From Ophiodon elongatus (Eukaryota > Chordata > Actinopteri > Perciformes > Hexagrammidae): 64,000 bases of DNA. The position numbers and the translations under genes are program-made. Every line of letters starts with the position of its first letter. Position 1 is the stretch's first letter. This document shows, piece after piece, positions 1 through 12,289 of the stretch. The notes beneath the pieces were generated by a model. It did no database searches. It saw nothing but the letters and a program-made list of their open reading frames with translations, and was not told the DNA's origin. Where the stretch lies: positions 4,088,501-4,152,500 of the forward strand of contig JACSYO010001818.1 in the NCBI GenBank assembly GCA_016806645.1, given 5' to 3'.

Positions 1-165
1 CTTATCTTCCTGCCGTGGATTTCCCCTGACGTTTCTATTGAATAATGTGTCCTGTTTGAATCCTCTGTGAGTGATTGTTGTTGGAAGAAGAGCCAGTCCC
101 GGCTCTCTCCCTCTCTTCCTGTGTGGCTGACAGCGAGATTAGACTCCATAAATACACTTGGCTGC

Positions 166-181
166 TGTGTGTGTGCGTGTC

Positions 182-219
<38 letters not shown>

Positions 220-251
220 TGTGTGTGTGTGTGTGTGTGTCTGTGTGTGTG
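166..251. repeat. (GT)n microsatellite
   Basis: About 85 bp of GT interrupted by single CTs. Confidence 0.95.
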
Positions 252-1131
252 AACCTTCCTAAATCACCCACCTGTTGGCGCTACCTGCATATTGCAGAAA
301 AGTTAAATTACCTCCACTCATTCCTCTTTTTTTCTGACTCTTAACTCTTCTTTTCCATTTTGACCGTTTTATTGAGTGAGTTTCTTTTTAGACTTCAATA
401 ACTGCGCCCCGAAGGCTGCTGGTATGCGAGTGCACTACAAATGAGAATTGATGAATAGTGCTTGTCCTACATGTCCTACATGTGTTATCGACTTAAATGT
501 AAGGATTTTATGGACGAATTTGGCCACTTTGTTTCCAGCTTTTCATCATCTTCCTCAGTGGGTATTTCCTCTTCGAGCACCGTTTACTAGAAGAGACGGT
601 GGATGCTTCCAGGACGGGCCGTTAGAGCCCACCGGCAGCCAGCCAGTACGGGATTGATTCTGACACTGGCCATATGCAAGACAAGCACTTAAGAAGCACA
701 TTACCGCCCATTAAGCGAAGTTTACTTCCTTGACCGCTGCTGTGTGCCTGTGTAGACTTGGCTAACAACACCAGGGACTTAAATGCTTAGTAGTGTTGTA
801 AATGACCTCGCTGATCCTAATGGTTAGAGCTGCTGAGCATAACTGTGGCAACCCGAGCTTTTGCTAATTCTTCAATAGACTAACTTTTATGTTGCTGATT
901 TCTTCAGTCAGCAGGCATGAATGTGATGTCGCACTGTAGGTTAAAGGGCAAGGCCGGCGTTATTCTATGTATTTTTCCTTATGGTCAACAAATCCCATAT
1001 ATAAACCAAAGCAAACAATGCGTTCCATCTTTCAGTGCTTAACAATTCCCGTCAGTCTTTAAAGCTGCCCATGAAAATTTGACGAAACGATTTACGGCAC
1101 GAAGGTTCCTCAGAAACTCCTTCGGCTCAGA

Positions 1132-1210
1132 CTCCAGCGGGGCCTCTAGCGGGGCCTCTAGCGGGGCCTCCAGCGGGGCCTCCAGCGGGGCCTCCAGCGG
1201 GGCCTCCAGC
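1132..1210. repeat. 12-bp minisatellite, 6.6 copies
   Basis: Unit CTCCAGCGGGGC, with two copies changed to CTCTAGCGGGGC. The C/T variant units are the second and third, adjacent to each other, which suggests unit duplication. It would encode a Ser-Gly-Ala-Ser repeat if translated, but it lies in an asap1 intron, 195 bp upstream of the exon at 1406. Confidence 0.95.
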
Positions 1211-1405
1211 GACATGTCACCCAGTGCAACAGTGTACAGTGTACGTGTTTTTCCTCAAGCTTCAGCTACACAGACAATACTTTGTAAGATCAGTTGAGCC
1301 TCATTTTATATAATCGGCCTCTGCACGGTGTTGTATGTTAGCTATGTTTTCTCGTGACAGCAGCTCCATTATAACCCCCTGTGTTCTCTGTGTGTCCTCT
1401 TCCAG

Positions 1406-4400
1406 CTCCAGAGCCTCAGCCACAATGTGATCTTCACCCTGGACTCGCTGCTGAAGGGCGATCTGAAAGGCGTGAAAGGGGTAAGATTTACTGTAAAACA
1501 GTTTATTTTTCTCTCTCTCTTGACTCCGGCCTCCCCCCCGCCCTCACCCCTCCACCCCTCCATCCCTATGGAGCAGCTCAACAGCAGGACAGGGAAAATA
1601 GATGCCTCCTCAGCACATCTCTATTAACCTCTGTATGTTGAGCACAAGCGAGAAGAGACCGGAGAGACTCTGTTTAAAAGCTCACGCTGTAAATCTTGCA
1701 GAAGTAAACACTGCCTTTGTGTTGCGCTCGAGGCGAGTGGCGGGTAACTGGGTCATGAACCGCTGATGTTCGGGGGTACAAGAAGAGGCGTGGTCGCTCG
1801 CTGGCCGTCCAGGGCATAAATTGTGAGCGGAGTGAGGCATTTGTTGGCGCTCTGGTAGCGATCCAACTCTGCAAATAACTCCGTCCCCGCTGTGACCCCT
1901 TTGTAGTTTGCTGACGCTTGTCCCCCCCCCCCGTGTGTTTCTGCAGGACATAAAGAAGCCCTTCGACAAAGCATGGAAGGACTACGAGGCCAAGTTGTAA
2001 GTGGATAATTAAAGTGTACTGTTCTAATGCAACACATTTGCACCATCTAGCTCATTACAGAGTTCTGAATAATGGATCAAACGCGGTTGATATGCCCTCC
2101 GGAAGATCTTGCACACATTGGAGAACAACAAAAACCCGCATGCGTGATGAACAGACGAGTAACTGTCCTCTTCTCTGTGTCAGTACAAAGATCGAGAAGG
2201 AGAAGCGAGAGCACGCCAAGCAACACGGGATGATCCGCACTGAGATCACCGGGGCCGAAATCGCCGAGGAGATGGAGAAGGAGAGGCGTCTCTTTCAGCT
2301 CCAGATGTGCGAGGTAGGTTGTAAAATGAAGCTACAGTTTAGGAGCTTTTCGGTCGGCTCCTCAGCAGTAATCAAGCATCAGAGAGGCCCAGCAATTGGC
2401 CGGGCACTTTAACGGGAAGGTCAGAGGTTAAATCCCCACAGTCTGGCACTGTGTGCTGTCCAAATATCCTCTTTTTATGCTGCTGTCTCATTGTAAATCG
2501 CAAAATAACTTTTGCATTCATGTTATGTTAGTTTGTGGGCAGACAACATCTGCACTGTGTCAAACAACACTTTCATTTCAATGACAGAATAAATGCTGCA
2601 TTGTCCGACAAGACAGTTGAATCCTGCTCAAATTTTGCAGCAACATAATATAAAGTTGCCTGCATGGAATACCGTACATGCAAGTAAACATTTCTGGTAG
2701 ATTATTTTTCTTTTTTCTAATTACTCTGATATTTTTAGACGGGATTAGATGGTAGGAGATAGAGATATTCGATAGCTTTTCTTCATTATAACCCAGATGG
2801 GTGAAATGCTGTCATTTCATGCAGTATTTTAGCATTTAAGCCTTCAAGCTCAAGGCTCTGTCCCCCAAAACCAACCTTCCTGGATCGTATTTCATCTTCT
2901 TATGGACAGCCATAGCAACACAAACCCACCAACGCACGCGCTATTTTTGGTTTGAACACCCACTTATTAAAATCCTATACATGAATGTATGTAAAGTCTT
3001 CTTCACCAGCTGAATTTAAAGGAGACTTTAAGCTTGAGATTACTTTTCCTCCCGGATGATTTGAATAATTTGTAGAATATCTTTTAAAACTTGTGCAGCT
3101 TCACATGTCGGGATTACAGCAGCCCCCCCAAAAAAACCACATTAATTCATGAACAAGGTATGTACAGCTGTCGGCCTCAACACTACACTGAAACTGGTTT
3201 TTACAACGATTGTATGTCAGTGGATATGATTTAGAAAATACAACACAAAACATCTCAGACCACTTAATGTGTATAAGTCAGATATTTGAGCAGCTGGCAC
3301 TTTTTAAGTGTTTTCAGATGTTTCTCTGTTTCTGTAAACTTGTTTGCTTCAAAGCATGCTGTGACACTGTGTGAGTTATCTTTGGTATCAACGCTCAAAG
3401 ACTAATATTACAGAACTCTTGACAGCTCGAATAAAGTCTAAAACAAATGTGAGATCTTTGTCTGCCCAAGAGAATCAGAACAAACTGTTAGAGCTCACTT
3501 CGCTCTGCCAGAAAACCTCTCGAGTGGTGGGTGGTGACGCCTACGCCTTGTTCACTGTTTTATCCTGCGAGGATTTTTTTTTTTACTCAAATTACATAAT
3601 GGACCAATGGCTGTTGCACTGCTGTTGGTTGTGTGAATTATTCACTACAGAACTTGCTGCAGTCCTTTTGTGCTCTGCAATGCTGATCCGCCCTCGTCTC
3701 ACGATGACTCAGAGGTGTTTCCTTGCCCACATTTTCCACCTGTGTTCACACTTCTTATTCTGCAACAGACCCGGTGTTTGATCAAGTTTACGTACATGTA
3801 ATGTTTTCTAGAAAGTTCTAAACGCGGGACGAGGGGGGAGCAGATAAGAATAGAGACAAATGGAAACAAGACGACAGCCATGCTAGCAGCTCTGTGAGGC
3901 TGTGCTGTGTGAAGGACAGCACGCTAACATGCTGACGTTGTGCAGAGCTAATGTTGGTTTAGCCTTCTGGCATTGCTAACAGTTCAATACGAGCACAAAA
4001 CACAAAGTACAGCTGAGGTTCATGGGAATGTCAGTGGCGTGGATTAAAAGAAAATCCGGCAAAGTTAATCTGAATAGTCAAGAGTGTGAATCTACTGGCA
4101 TCCAATAAAAAGCTCTCATCTCTCAATGATTTTTTACCCCTCCTAGAAATGCCAGGTGCTAACTTTAGCAAAGTGTTTGGAGAAGCAAGCACATTGTCTT
4201 ACTTGTATTTGATATAGCCAAAGATAAATACAACTTCCTGTCTTTTTAGGCAGTATTTGTTTACCTTTTTGGCAAATTGACACCATTAAAATCATTCAGA
4301 ATTAGCGGTTCTTGTTTGCATCTTAACCATTGATGGATACTTTGATACTGAAGATAACTTTTATTTCATTATTAGGAGCGTCTCTTTCTGTGGATTATGT

Positions 4401-7400
4401 TTCATTTTGATGACGTTTGTCCCTCTGAATCTAAAATGATGTGTATCATGTTCCACTGCAGTAACAGCAGCATGCACCTGTCCCTTTTACCTCGCTTAGT
4501 ATCTTTGCCTCACGCCTCTCCCCCTTCAACCCTCCGGCACCGCACAGTTTAAAACCCCTCCTTGTCCATTGTTTTTTTTTTTTTTTTTTTTTTTTAACGT
4601 GGCCGAAATAAAAGAATTTAAGCGAGTCAATTTCCCTTTTCAAGCAATAAAGTTTGAAGCTAAACTTTTATCTTGTCATGATTTCAGAAGATCGACTCAA
4701 CAGTCTGTATTATCCATTGTTGTAGCCCGCCTCCAGTTGGTGCCGGATGCCAAAAACGAGTTGTAGCTCCCACGTAATATTAGCACTGGCTTCCTCTTTC
4801 ATTCTCTGCCTCAAGTCCAGATTTGATTTAAAATGTCTCATCATATGCAGAGCTTTGCATGTTTGTGCTCTGACTGACAGTATGATGCCGGTTTGTTGTG
4901 TCTCACAGCACTGCATGAGTTCTCTGAACACTGCCTGTTGGTAGTTGCAGGGTAGGAACGTCAAACAAAAGGCCTTTGTGGTTTTGGCCTCTGGTTACGG
5001 AACCAGCCTCACTGTAAACGGTAGTTAGATGACTCTGTGGTTTGAAGAAGTCGCCTTAAAAAAGCATTAAAGGGCTCTATTATAAGAGCATAATTGACTT
5101 GTTTCTGTACATATATGATGTGATAGTTTCAGGCCAAGTGGAGTTCTGTATTCAGGCCAAAAAGAATGTTTTGAAAGCCAGATACCTCACCAGCTAATGC
5201 TTTATTTATAGTCACTGTTATTGACCCTCAGATGTCGAACCAATTCAGATAAGAGTTTGTTAGCTTAAGATTTTTCGATGTGACAAAGTTCCTTGATTTA
5301 ATTAGCTGTGAATGCCAAAAATTTCATTTCTGTCTGATTAGGTCACCGATTTACTTTTTTTGGTCCCGATACCGATACCTTGGCTTTATTCTTAAAATAT
5401 ACTTTATACATCAGTAACTTGATAGAAAATCCTCAAAATTAACTAGAATTACAAATCAAGTGTTAACCTCTTTAATGTAGCAACAAATTGGACAAAACTT
5501 AAAAAGGAATACAAATTCCAGTATATAATATATATACATAGAATTGAGTTGAATAAATCGGACCACAGATATCTAATACCATAAGCAGTTACTCATTTCA
5601 TATTCCAGAAAATGTACTGCATTTTACTGAGATATAAGAGATAAAACTATTACTGGAACTGTATTGGTAATCAATAAACCATTGGAGTCATTTGTTTAGT
5701 CAACAATGCCAAACGTTCTCTGGTCCCAGCTTTTCATATGTGGAGATGTCTTTGGGTTCTGGGTGGATTAAAACATATTTTTTTTAAGAGGACCAAGAAA
5801 GTGTTACAGGCATTTTTCAGCATTTCTTGACTAAATATGTAACTAATGAATAAAAAAACAAACAGCTGTCAGACTAGTAAAGCATTGCTGTCTGCAGCCT
5901 TACAAGATGAACTGTATTGATACTGCAATGTAAAAACTACATATACTGTTTCTATCCGTATTGCACATTGTATATCTACTTTATATGTGAAGCATTTCTT
6001 TAATCTGGCCTAGTTTTATGTTTTTTAATCCACAAAGCTATGTGATTTATCTGTAAATCTTAAAACTTCTACTTCTATAACATAGTATAAGATACTCTAC
6101 CAACACAAAGAGGAGCTTGACTAATCACAAACACCAGAGACTTCCTAAATCAGCGGTCATCATGGTTGGAAACACCAGCGTTGCTGCTGCTGCTGCTGTT
6201 GTTGTGTGGGACATTTGCTGCAGTCAGTGGTACAATCTGTTCATCCCACTTAACCTCATTTCTCTCTGTGTGCGTGCACTCTCTCGCTTTTCACACTCTC
6301 ACGCTCTCTCCCCCCACACCCCCCGCTCTCTCTCTCTCTCTCTCTCTCTATGTTACTCAATCACCATATTACAGGATGCTCTCACTCTCTCACCCTTTTC
6401 ATCCCCGCGCCCCGCGGTGAAGGCAGTGTGGACAGGCAGGGCTCAGCAGGCTGCTTCCTGTCCCGCGTGGACACGGCAGCGGTGCGAGCGATGCCGCTCG
6501 TTCACACAAAAGGGTCCAAACACGCACACATGCGGCAGCGCTCTCCAAAACACTGAACCCACACGGGGCTCAGACAAAATGTGGATAATCTCCCATCCAG
6601 CAGGCTCTGTCAGCCAGAGACAAAGGGACGGCACATGCGTGCATACACACACATGTGTGTGCATGTACACATGTGTGCATATACACATGCGCTCATGCGT
6701 GTGCTAACGCACATGCGTCCGCGCACGTGATCTAAAGAGCAAATTGAAACTGTATGTTGGCGTCAGAAGCTTCAGAAAGCTTTTGTGTCACAGATTAAAT
6801 TTTGCTGTGGAGCTGAAAGTGGTCTTTAGTTGTGTCTTTGTAAACCTCTGTGGATTGGCATGCTGTGGGATTATTTTAGATTAAGATTATCTTTCATTCG
6901 TTTGTTTGGTGGGAGCCCTGTCTGAAGACTCCTCGTTTGTTTTGACTCCCCAGACACCCAGACCGAGCATACACTCGACAAAGCGCTTCCTCTGGAGGCT
7001 ATTCTCTCTCTTTTTATGATGCTAATGTGAAATATTTCTCATCATCATCCTTTTGGAACTTTATTTAGATCAAGGCACACTGGATGCTGTTCTCTTGTTC
7101 TGCAAGTGTGTTTACCAGTCTGGTCCCCACTCCCACAGTGTCGAGGCAGCCTTGGCTCGTACATCAAAGCCTTCATAAAGCACTCAGATGTGATTATCAT
7201 AAGGCAAAGTGTTCATACTCCTAAATGTCTACGTGTATAAATGTCTTTATTCACTGTAACAGCTCTGCCACATTATACCTCATTAAACCCCCTCAAAATA
7301 TCCCCTCAACGCACCCTGACTTTCAACTCCTGGCTGAACTCTGCACCTCTCTTTGCTTTGCAGTACCTCATCAAAGTAAATGAGATCAAGACCAAGAAAG

Positions 7401-10400
7401 GAGTGGACCTCCTCCAGAACCTGATTAAGTATTACCACGCACAGTGCAAGTAAGTACCCCCTTAATCTCCCTGAACCCGCATGTGTGAAGCCCCCCTGTT
7501 GCGTGCATCATACCCAATTAGAAATGTATTTCCAAACACGGCAAAGAAAATGGTTGCATCTCTCTCCCTCTTTGCCGCTCTTGATGTCAATTTTTTTTTT
7601 TTTATCCCCTGTATGATTCACAGATCTTGAGGGTGCACAGTCGTGTATATATAGCCCCTCATAAATATGCACAGGTCATCATACAGATATGTTCTGACAG
7701 CTGTGGGGTTTGCCGGGTAAATAAGTGGGCGCTCTCCGTGCCAGAACCGCAGCTCACAACGTTCTGCGACAGAATGACAAATTCTCCCTCACTGTTGCTA
7801 GGTCCTGTCATAACACCGGGACAAAACAATATGCTTTCCCCTTTAATCTGTTCAACCCGGGGCGTTGGTGGATCGAAAAGCTGCAGCGGGGATGGTTTAG
7901 AAGCATAAAAGCAATCGATGGGGAGCTGAGGGACGAGTGTGACTGCTCGCAGCGAGAAAGAAAGAAAACATTATAATTTGTACCATCTGAACCACCGCTT
8001 CATTCAACAAATTAAGGACAGTGATTACTGGGAAATGTGGGTGTTTGTCAGCCAGGCCCCGGGACACATGGACTCTTGCAAGAACAACGTTGGGTTTGTT
8101 CAAAATTGCGTAGCATTCATACGAAGTATGATTGAGTGTGTAGTGCGTTACGACCGGTTCCGACTGCATAGCATGTAGATTTATGTAGTAACGTAGTATT
8201 TAGTATGTAGAAATGCCCGAATGTATATGAGATTAGCAAGAATTTGTGAGTATGAGACATGAGTTTACTGGACATATTTAAACTCCCCAAAATGCATTGC
8301 GGCTCCTCAGACTGCGAGGTAGACGGTAAAAATCATTAACCGTTGGATAAAATTATTACGAATGACGACGAGTGACGTTGAAGTACAGATAAGAGGGTAA
8401 ATGCTATAATGTCCTGTTGAAAACATATGTAACACTAATATTTAATCATGAAAATATTACTGGAAAATATTTATATTTGTGATGAACAATTTTCATTCAA
8501 TATTCGCTTGGACCGGTAACATCGTGATGTGAAGTATCGCTCGAGTTTACTTCAGTGTGAACAGTCTTTAGTTGGCAGTATGCGGTGTGTTGTTATGGAA
8601 TTTCAAACACAGCCGTCGATCGGTGTGAGATCCCTACAGCTTTCCAAAATTATTCAAGTTAACAGAAATGATCTCAAATCATCGTTTATTGACCGTTAAT
8701 AAAGTGTGTTGCTTGTCATTTTATTTAGTTTCACTACTTAACTTACTTACAGACACACTGCTTCTCCAGCTTCCTACATCACACCTCACTAGCATAATTA
8801 AATCGGCGTATGCGCGTCAATGCAGCAGGTACGGCAGCTGCTGCGTTACCATGGTGTTGCTATGCAGTTTGCTACAGCACCTACAGGGATTTCTAGTGAA
8901 CTACTTTCTGTGCTTATTTTGAGAAGTTTTTTTTCCAAAGATGTCAAGAGTCTCCCATTCCTCTTCCCAATAAACAGCATTCATCCTCTTGCTGGGGGCC
9001 ACGTTTCCCTAATCTTTACAACAGAGGTGGCGGGTACAATGTTATCGTGACCATGTCGGGATAGGTCAAAGTAACGGTAAATGCATTCATAGCTATATAG
9101 TGCAGCAAAAGGTCAACATGGCTGAATCCAGTCGTTTACCTGCAGCATTCAACACTGAAACTATACGTTCTGCACGGCCTTCAGTACTCGTGAGCTGGAC
9201 GGAGAGGGAGGAGAGATCCTTAATGCACATATTAAAGGAAAACAAGCAGAGGAGAGAAATGTGGGATCCTCAATGCACATATTAAAGGAAAACAAGCAGA
9301 GGAGAGAAATGTGGGATCCTCAATGCACATATTAAAGGAAAACAAGCAGAGGAGAGAAATGTGACAGAGAAAGTAATGAGCAGAGGAATGGAGAGGTGGA
9401 CGTGGGGTGCAGAGAAAGAGGTCATTAGCGGTGATTTGCGGCTGCAGCGCTGCATCGAGGTGTGTGACGCTGACAGATCTGTGATGGATTTCAGGATGTG
9501 CTAAGCACCTCTGCAAATCTGCAGTGGACACGGCCAGCTGCGATTTCTGTGCCAAGAGCCAAAGGCGCCAGAAGGAGCCGAGCTATACATTAAACATAAA
9601 CTGCACCAACCTCCTCTCTCTGTCTGACCTTCACAGTGGCCAAAAGCAGCACGCCTGACATTTGCCAAGTAGTATTTCCCAAAAAAAAAGGACCACTTGT
9701 CTCTCATATTTATTCCAATGCATCTTAATGTCAATAATATTCACATGTACTCTACCTTTTTGTTCTCCAGTTTCTTCCAAGATGGCTTGAAGACAGCCGA
9801 TAAGCTGAAGCAGTACATCGAGAAGCTGGCAGCTGATCTCTACAATGTAAATACGCACATCTCCACCGTTTCATCTCTCGTTATGCTTTTATTTTGAAAG
9901 CCGCTCTGTGTTTATGTACACACACTTTGTCTGTGTTTACCTGTGTTTATTCTTTCTGAATGACATCTATAAAGTTGATTCCACTTACCGGCTTTTTCCC
10001 GAACATCACGCATCTCTTATTCAACAGATGAATTTTGCTCATATTGATGCGATAAAAGCTCTGGGAAAAGCTAGTAAGTGGATCTTGAGTTCAAATGACT
10101 GTTTTCAAGGTCGAGGATGAAGATGCACACTTAATATATTTATGATTCCAATGAAAGCATTTGCATGAGTCCTAAAATAAATGACTGGATTAAAGTAAAT
10201 AATGCTAATGCAAATAATACGTTTTTTTTTTTTTTTTAAATAGAAAGTTATGATGTGCTCAGAATAGCAAATTTAGCTCAGTCAAACTTTTGAAAAAGAT
10301 GAGCCTTCCCTGACTGCTTCGCCAACATTTCTTATTTACAGCACTGCGCTGCTTTCCCCTGAAGCAGCAGTTTTATCGGCATTGAATATTCCTGCAGTTA

Positions 10401-10940
10401 TTATATGAGGGAAAGTAGCACATCTTCAGCAACTGTCGTGATTCAGAATCTCCTGGAAACTACAGAAAGCTCACACATCCAAAGCTGGTAACGCCTGGCA
10501 GTCAGACAGAAGATCCTCACACTCTCACAAAACCTGACACTGGGGAGCTATCGGAAGAGTTTGTGGATCTTCTGTGTGACATTCGCTCTTTGCTTTGTGA
10601 TGCAGCACCGTAAAAGGTTTTTGGGATGTTTGTTAATGCCTGGGGAAAAGGCACAGTGAGTGAGAGACGACTTCGATTTTCAGAATAGAAAGTATATTTG
10701 TGAAGTAAAGTCTGAACATCTATTTTGTAAATGCGAAGTTTATTTCAGTCTTGATATTTCCAAGAGGCATTTTTATGAATGCAACAAACATATAAACGCA
10801 GCTGGTAAAAGTTTTTGTCGGCGCATCCTCATCCAAGCATTTGTTCTCCTCAGATCAAACAAACTCAGGATGAGGAGAAGAAGCAGCTGACTGCCCTGCG
10901 GGATCTGATCAAGTCCTCCCTCCAGCTGGACCAGAAGGAG
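1406..10940 (+). CDS. asap1: asap1 exons encoding the C-terminal part of the BAR domain
   Basis: Six exons (1406-1480, 1947-1996, 2184-2313, 7364-7449, 9771-9846, 10854-10940) encode about 150 residues of helical, charged sequence. They start at LQSLSHNVIFTLDSLLKGDL and run through EKEKREHAKQHG, YLIKVNEIKTKKGVDLLQ and FFQDGLKTADKLKQYIEKLA to SSLQLDQKE. This is the later half of the ASAP BAR domain, a dimeric coiled module that senses or bends membrane and restrains the GAP (family knowledge). Frame is held across phase-2 junctions (KL|F at 1996/2184, C|N at 7449/9771). The earlier BAR exons are not found in bases 1-1405 and must be upstream. Confidence 0.93.
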
Positions 10941-12254
10941 GTAGGCAGGTCACATTCAGAGACACCCGGCCAAATTTAAACGTGTAGCAGGTGGAATTGT
11001 TAACAAGTCCCAGCCCAAGCTCAGACGTACAGGTCGAAACACGGCACCTGATTCCCCAGCCGCGTTGCTCCAGGTGCCGCACAGATATGTTGTTAGAAAC
11101 CGATGATCTGACCCTCCTATCCCACGTTTTTTTGTTTGTTTTTTTTCCCCCCACCCCGCACCTCCTCTCACTCTGGCCACTACCAGGTTTGGAGCTTGTC
11201 TCCTGCAGCACAGAGCGAGTGCCCAGTGCTGTACCATGCTGGTAGCCAGTGTGTGGTAGGCTTTGCTGGTGACCAGTGTTGTGCCTCACTGGCTGCTCAG
11301 TGGAGAGCCACTCACTTACATCACTTAAAACACTGCCAACCATCGGATTTACTCACAAACGTGGTCTGCTGTGTCTGTGCCTGTGTTTTCACACGCTCAC
11401 TTTTTCTGCATGACACAATCTTTACAGTCTTTCACATTTCATTTACACTTCCTGTAGCTTCTCTCGTTTAATAGCACCTACGGTAAGCACGACATTCAGA
11501 GAGTTGAACACACGAGATTGTTGTTTGGGTCGGCACGCGGGCGGGCGGGACACTTTTTTTTTTTTTTCACACCCATCACCTGCACCTGTGCTGGATCTTT
11601 CACACCTCTCCCCTCTATCTCCCCTCTTCTGCCTTCTGCTTGTCTGGAATCAAGTCTAGAAGAGTAAGTGCTGCTGCATGTTGAGCATGCTGGCATCAGT
11701 CTGTTCTGCTTGACAGTCGAGTGGTTTGGTCCTTTAGCGACTTCAGAGCATGCCCTTTATAGATTTAATTTCCCTGTTAGCACTTTGGTTTTGAGAAGAA
11801 ACCCTGTACGTTGATGTTGGAGGATGAGTTTGTGGTGTGTTTGGTGTGTGTGTCTGCGTGGCATGTCCTTCGGCAGCTTGTCAGTACACCCCGTGTGGTA
11901 AACGTTGGTATTGTGTGGATTCGCACAGGACTCGCAGAGTAAGCAGGGTGGCTACAGCATGCACCAGCTGCAGGGGAACAAGGAGTTTGGCTGTGAGAAA
12001 AAGGGCTACCTGCTGAAGAAGAGCGACGGGTAAGCTGCAGACACGGCCATTTTTTTCTTTTTTTTTTAAAAACGCTGTAGAGCGTTGCATTCAAATTTAA
12101 AGTGGACACAGAAAAAAAAAAAAAGACATGACAAGTCCTTTCCTAATGTTCCTCCCTCCCTCCCTCTTCTTCACAGGCTGAGGAAGGTGTGGCAGAGGAG
12201 GCAGTGCTCAGTGAAGGGGGGCATGCTCACCATCTCTCATGCCACAGTGAGTTC

Positions 12255-12289
<35 letters not shown>

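Larger units (their letters stand above)
1..1405 (+). other. asap1: asap1 intron (3' part)
   Basis: Intron preceding the first asap1 exon in the window. It holds a GT microsatellite at 166-251 and a 12-bp minisatellite at 1132-1210. No upstream BAR exon was found. Confidence 0.7.
7450..9770 (+). other. asap1: asap1 intron of about 2.3 kb
   Basis: It includes a stretch at about 8100-8330 rich in GTAGTATTTAGTATGTAG and CAAAATGCATTGCGG motifs, which resemble non-autonomous hAT-type elements in fish, and a 3 x 50-bp tandem repeat at 9214-9363. No exon seen. Confidence 0.6.

Noticed and set aside
1079..1297. Short frame with Ser-Gly-Ala-Ser repeats
   Set aside because: It is the intronic 12-bp minisatellite; flanks do not look coding.
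2380..2470. tRNA-like box B (GGTCAGAGGTTAAATCCCC)
   Set aside because: No matching box A at the right distance; probably a SINE remnant or chance.
3371..3781. 136-residue frame in an asap1 intron
   Set aside because: No similarity I recognise, no splice context, composition like the surrounding intron.
7725..8178. Overlapping short frames on both strands (including a 93- and 90-residue pair)
   Set aside because: No domain, no splice support, and part lies in a likely transposon remnant.
9214..9363. CRISPR-like array
   Set aside because: Direct tandem copies without spacers, in a vertebrate intron.
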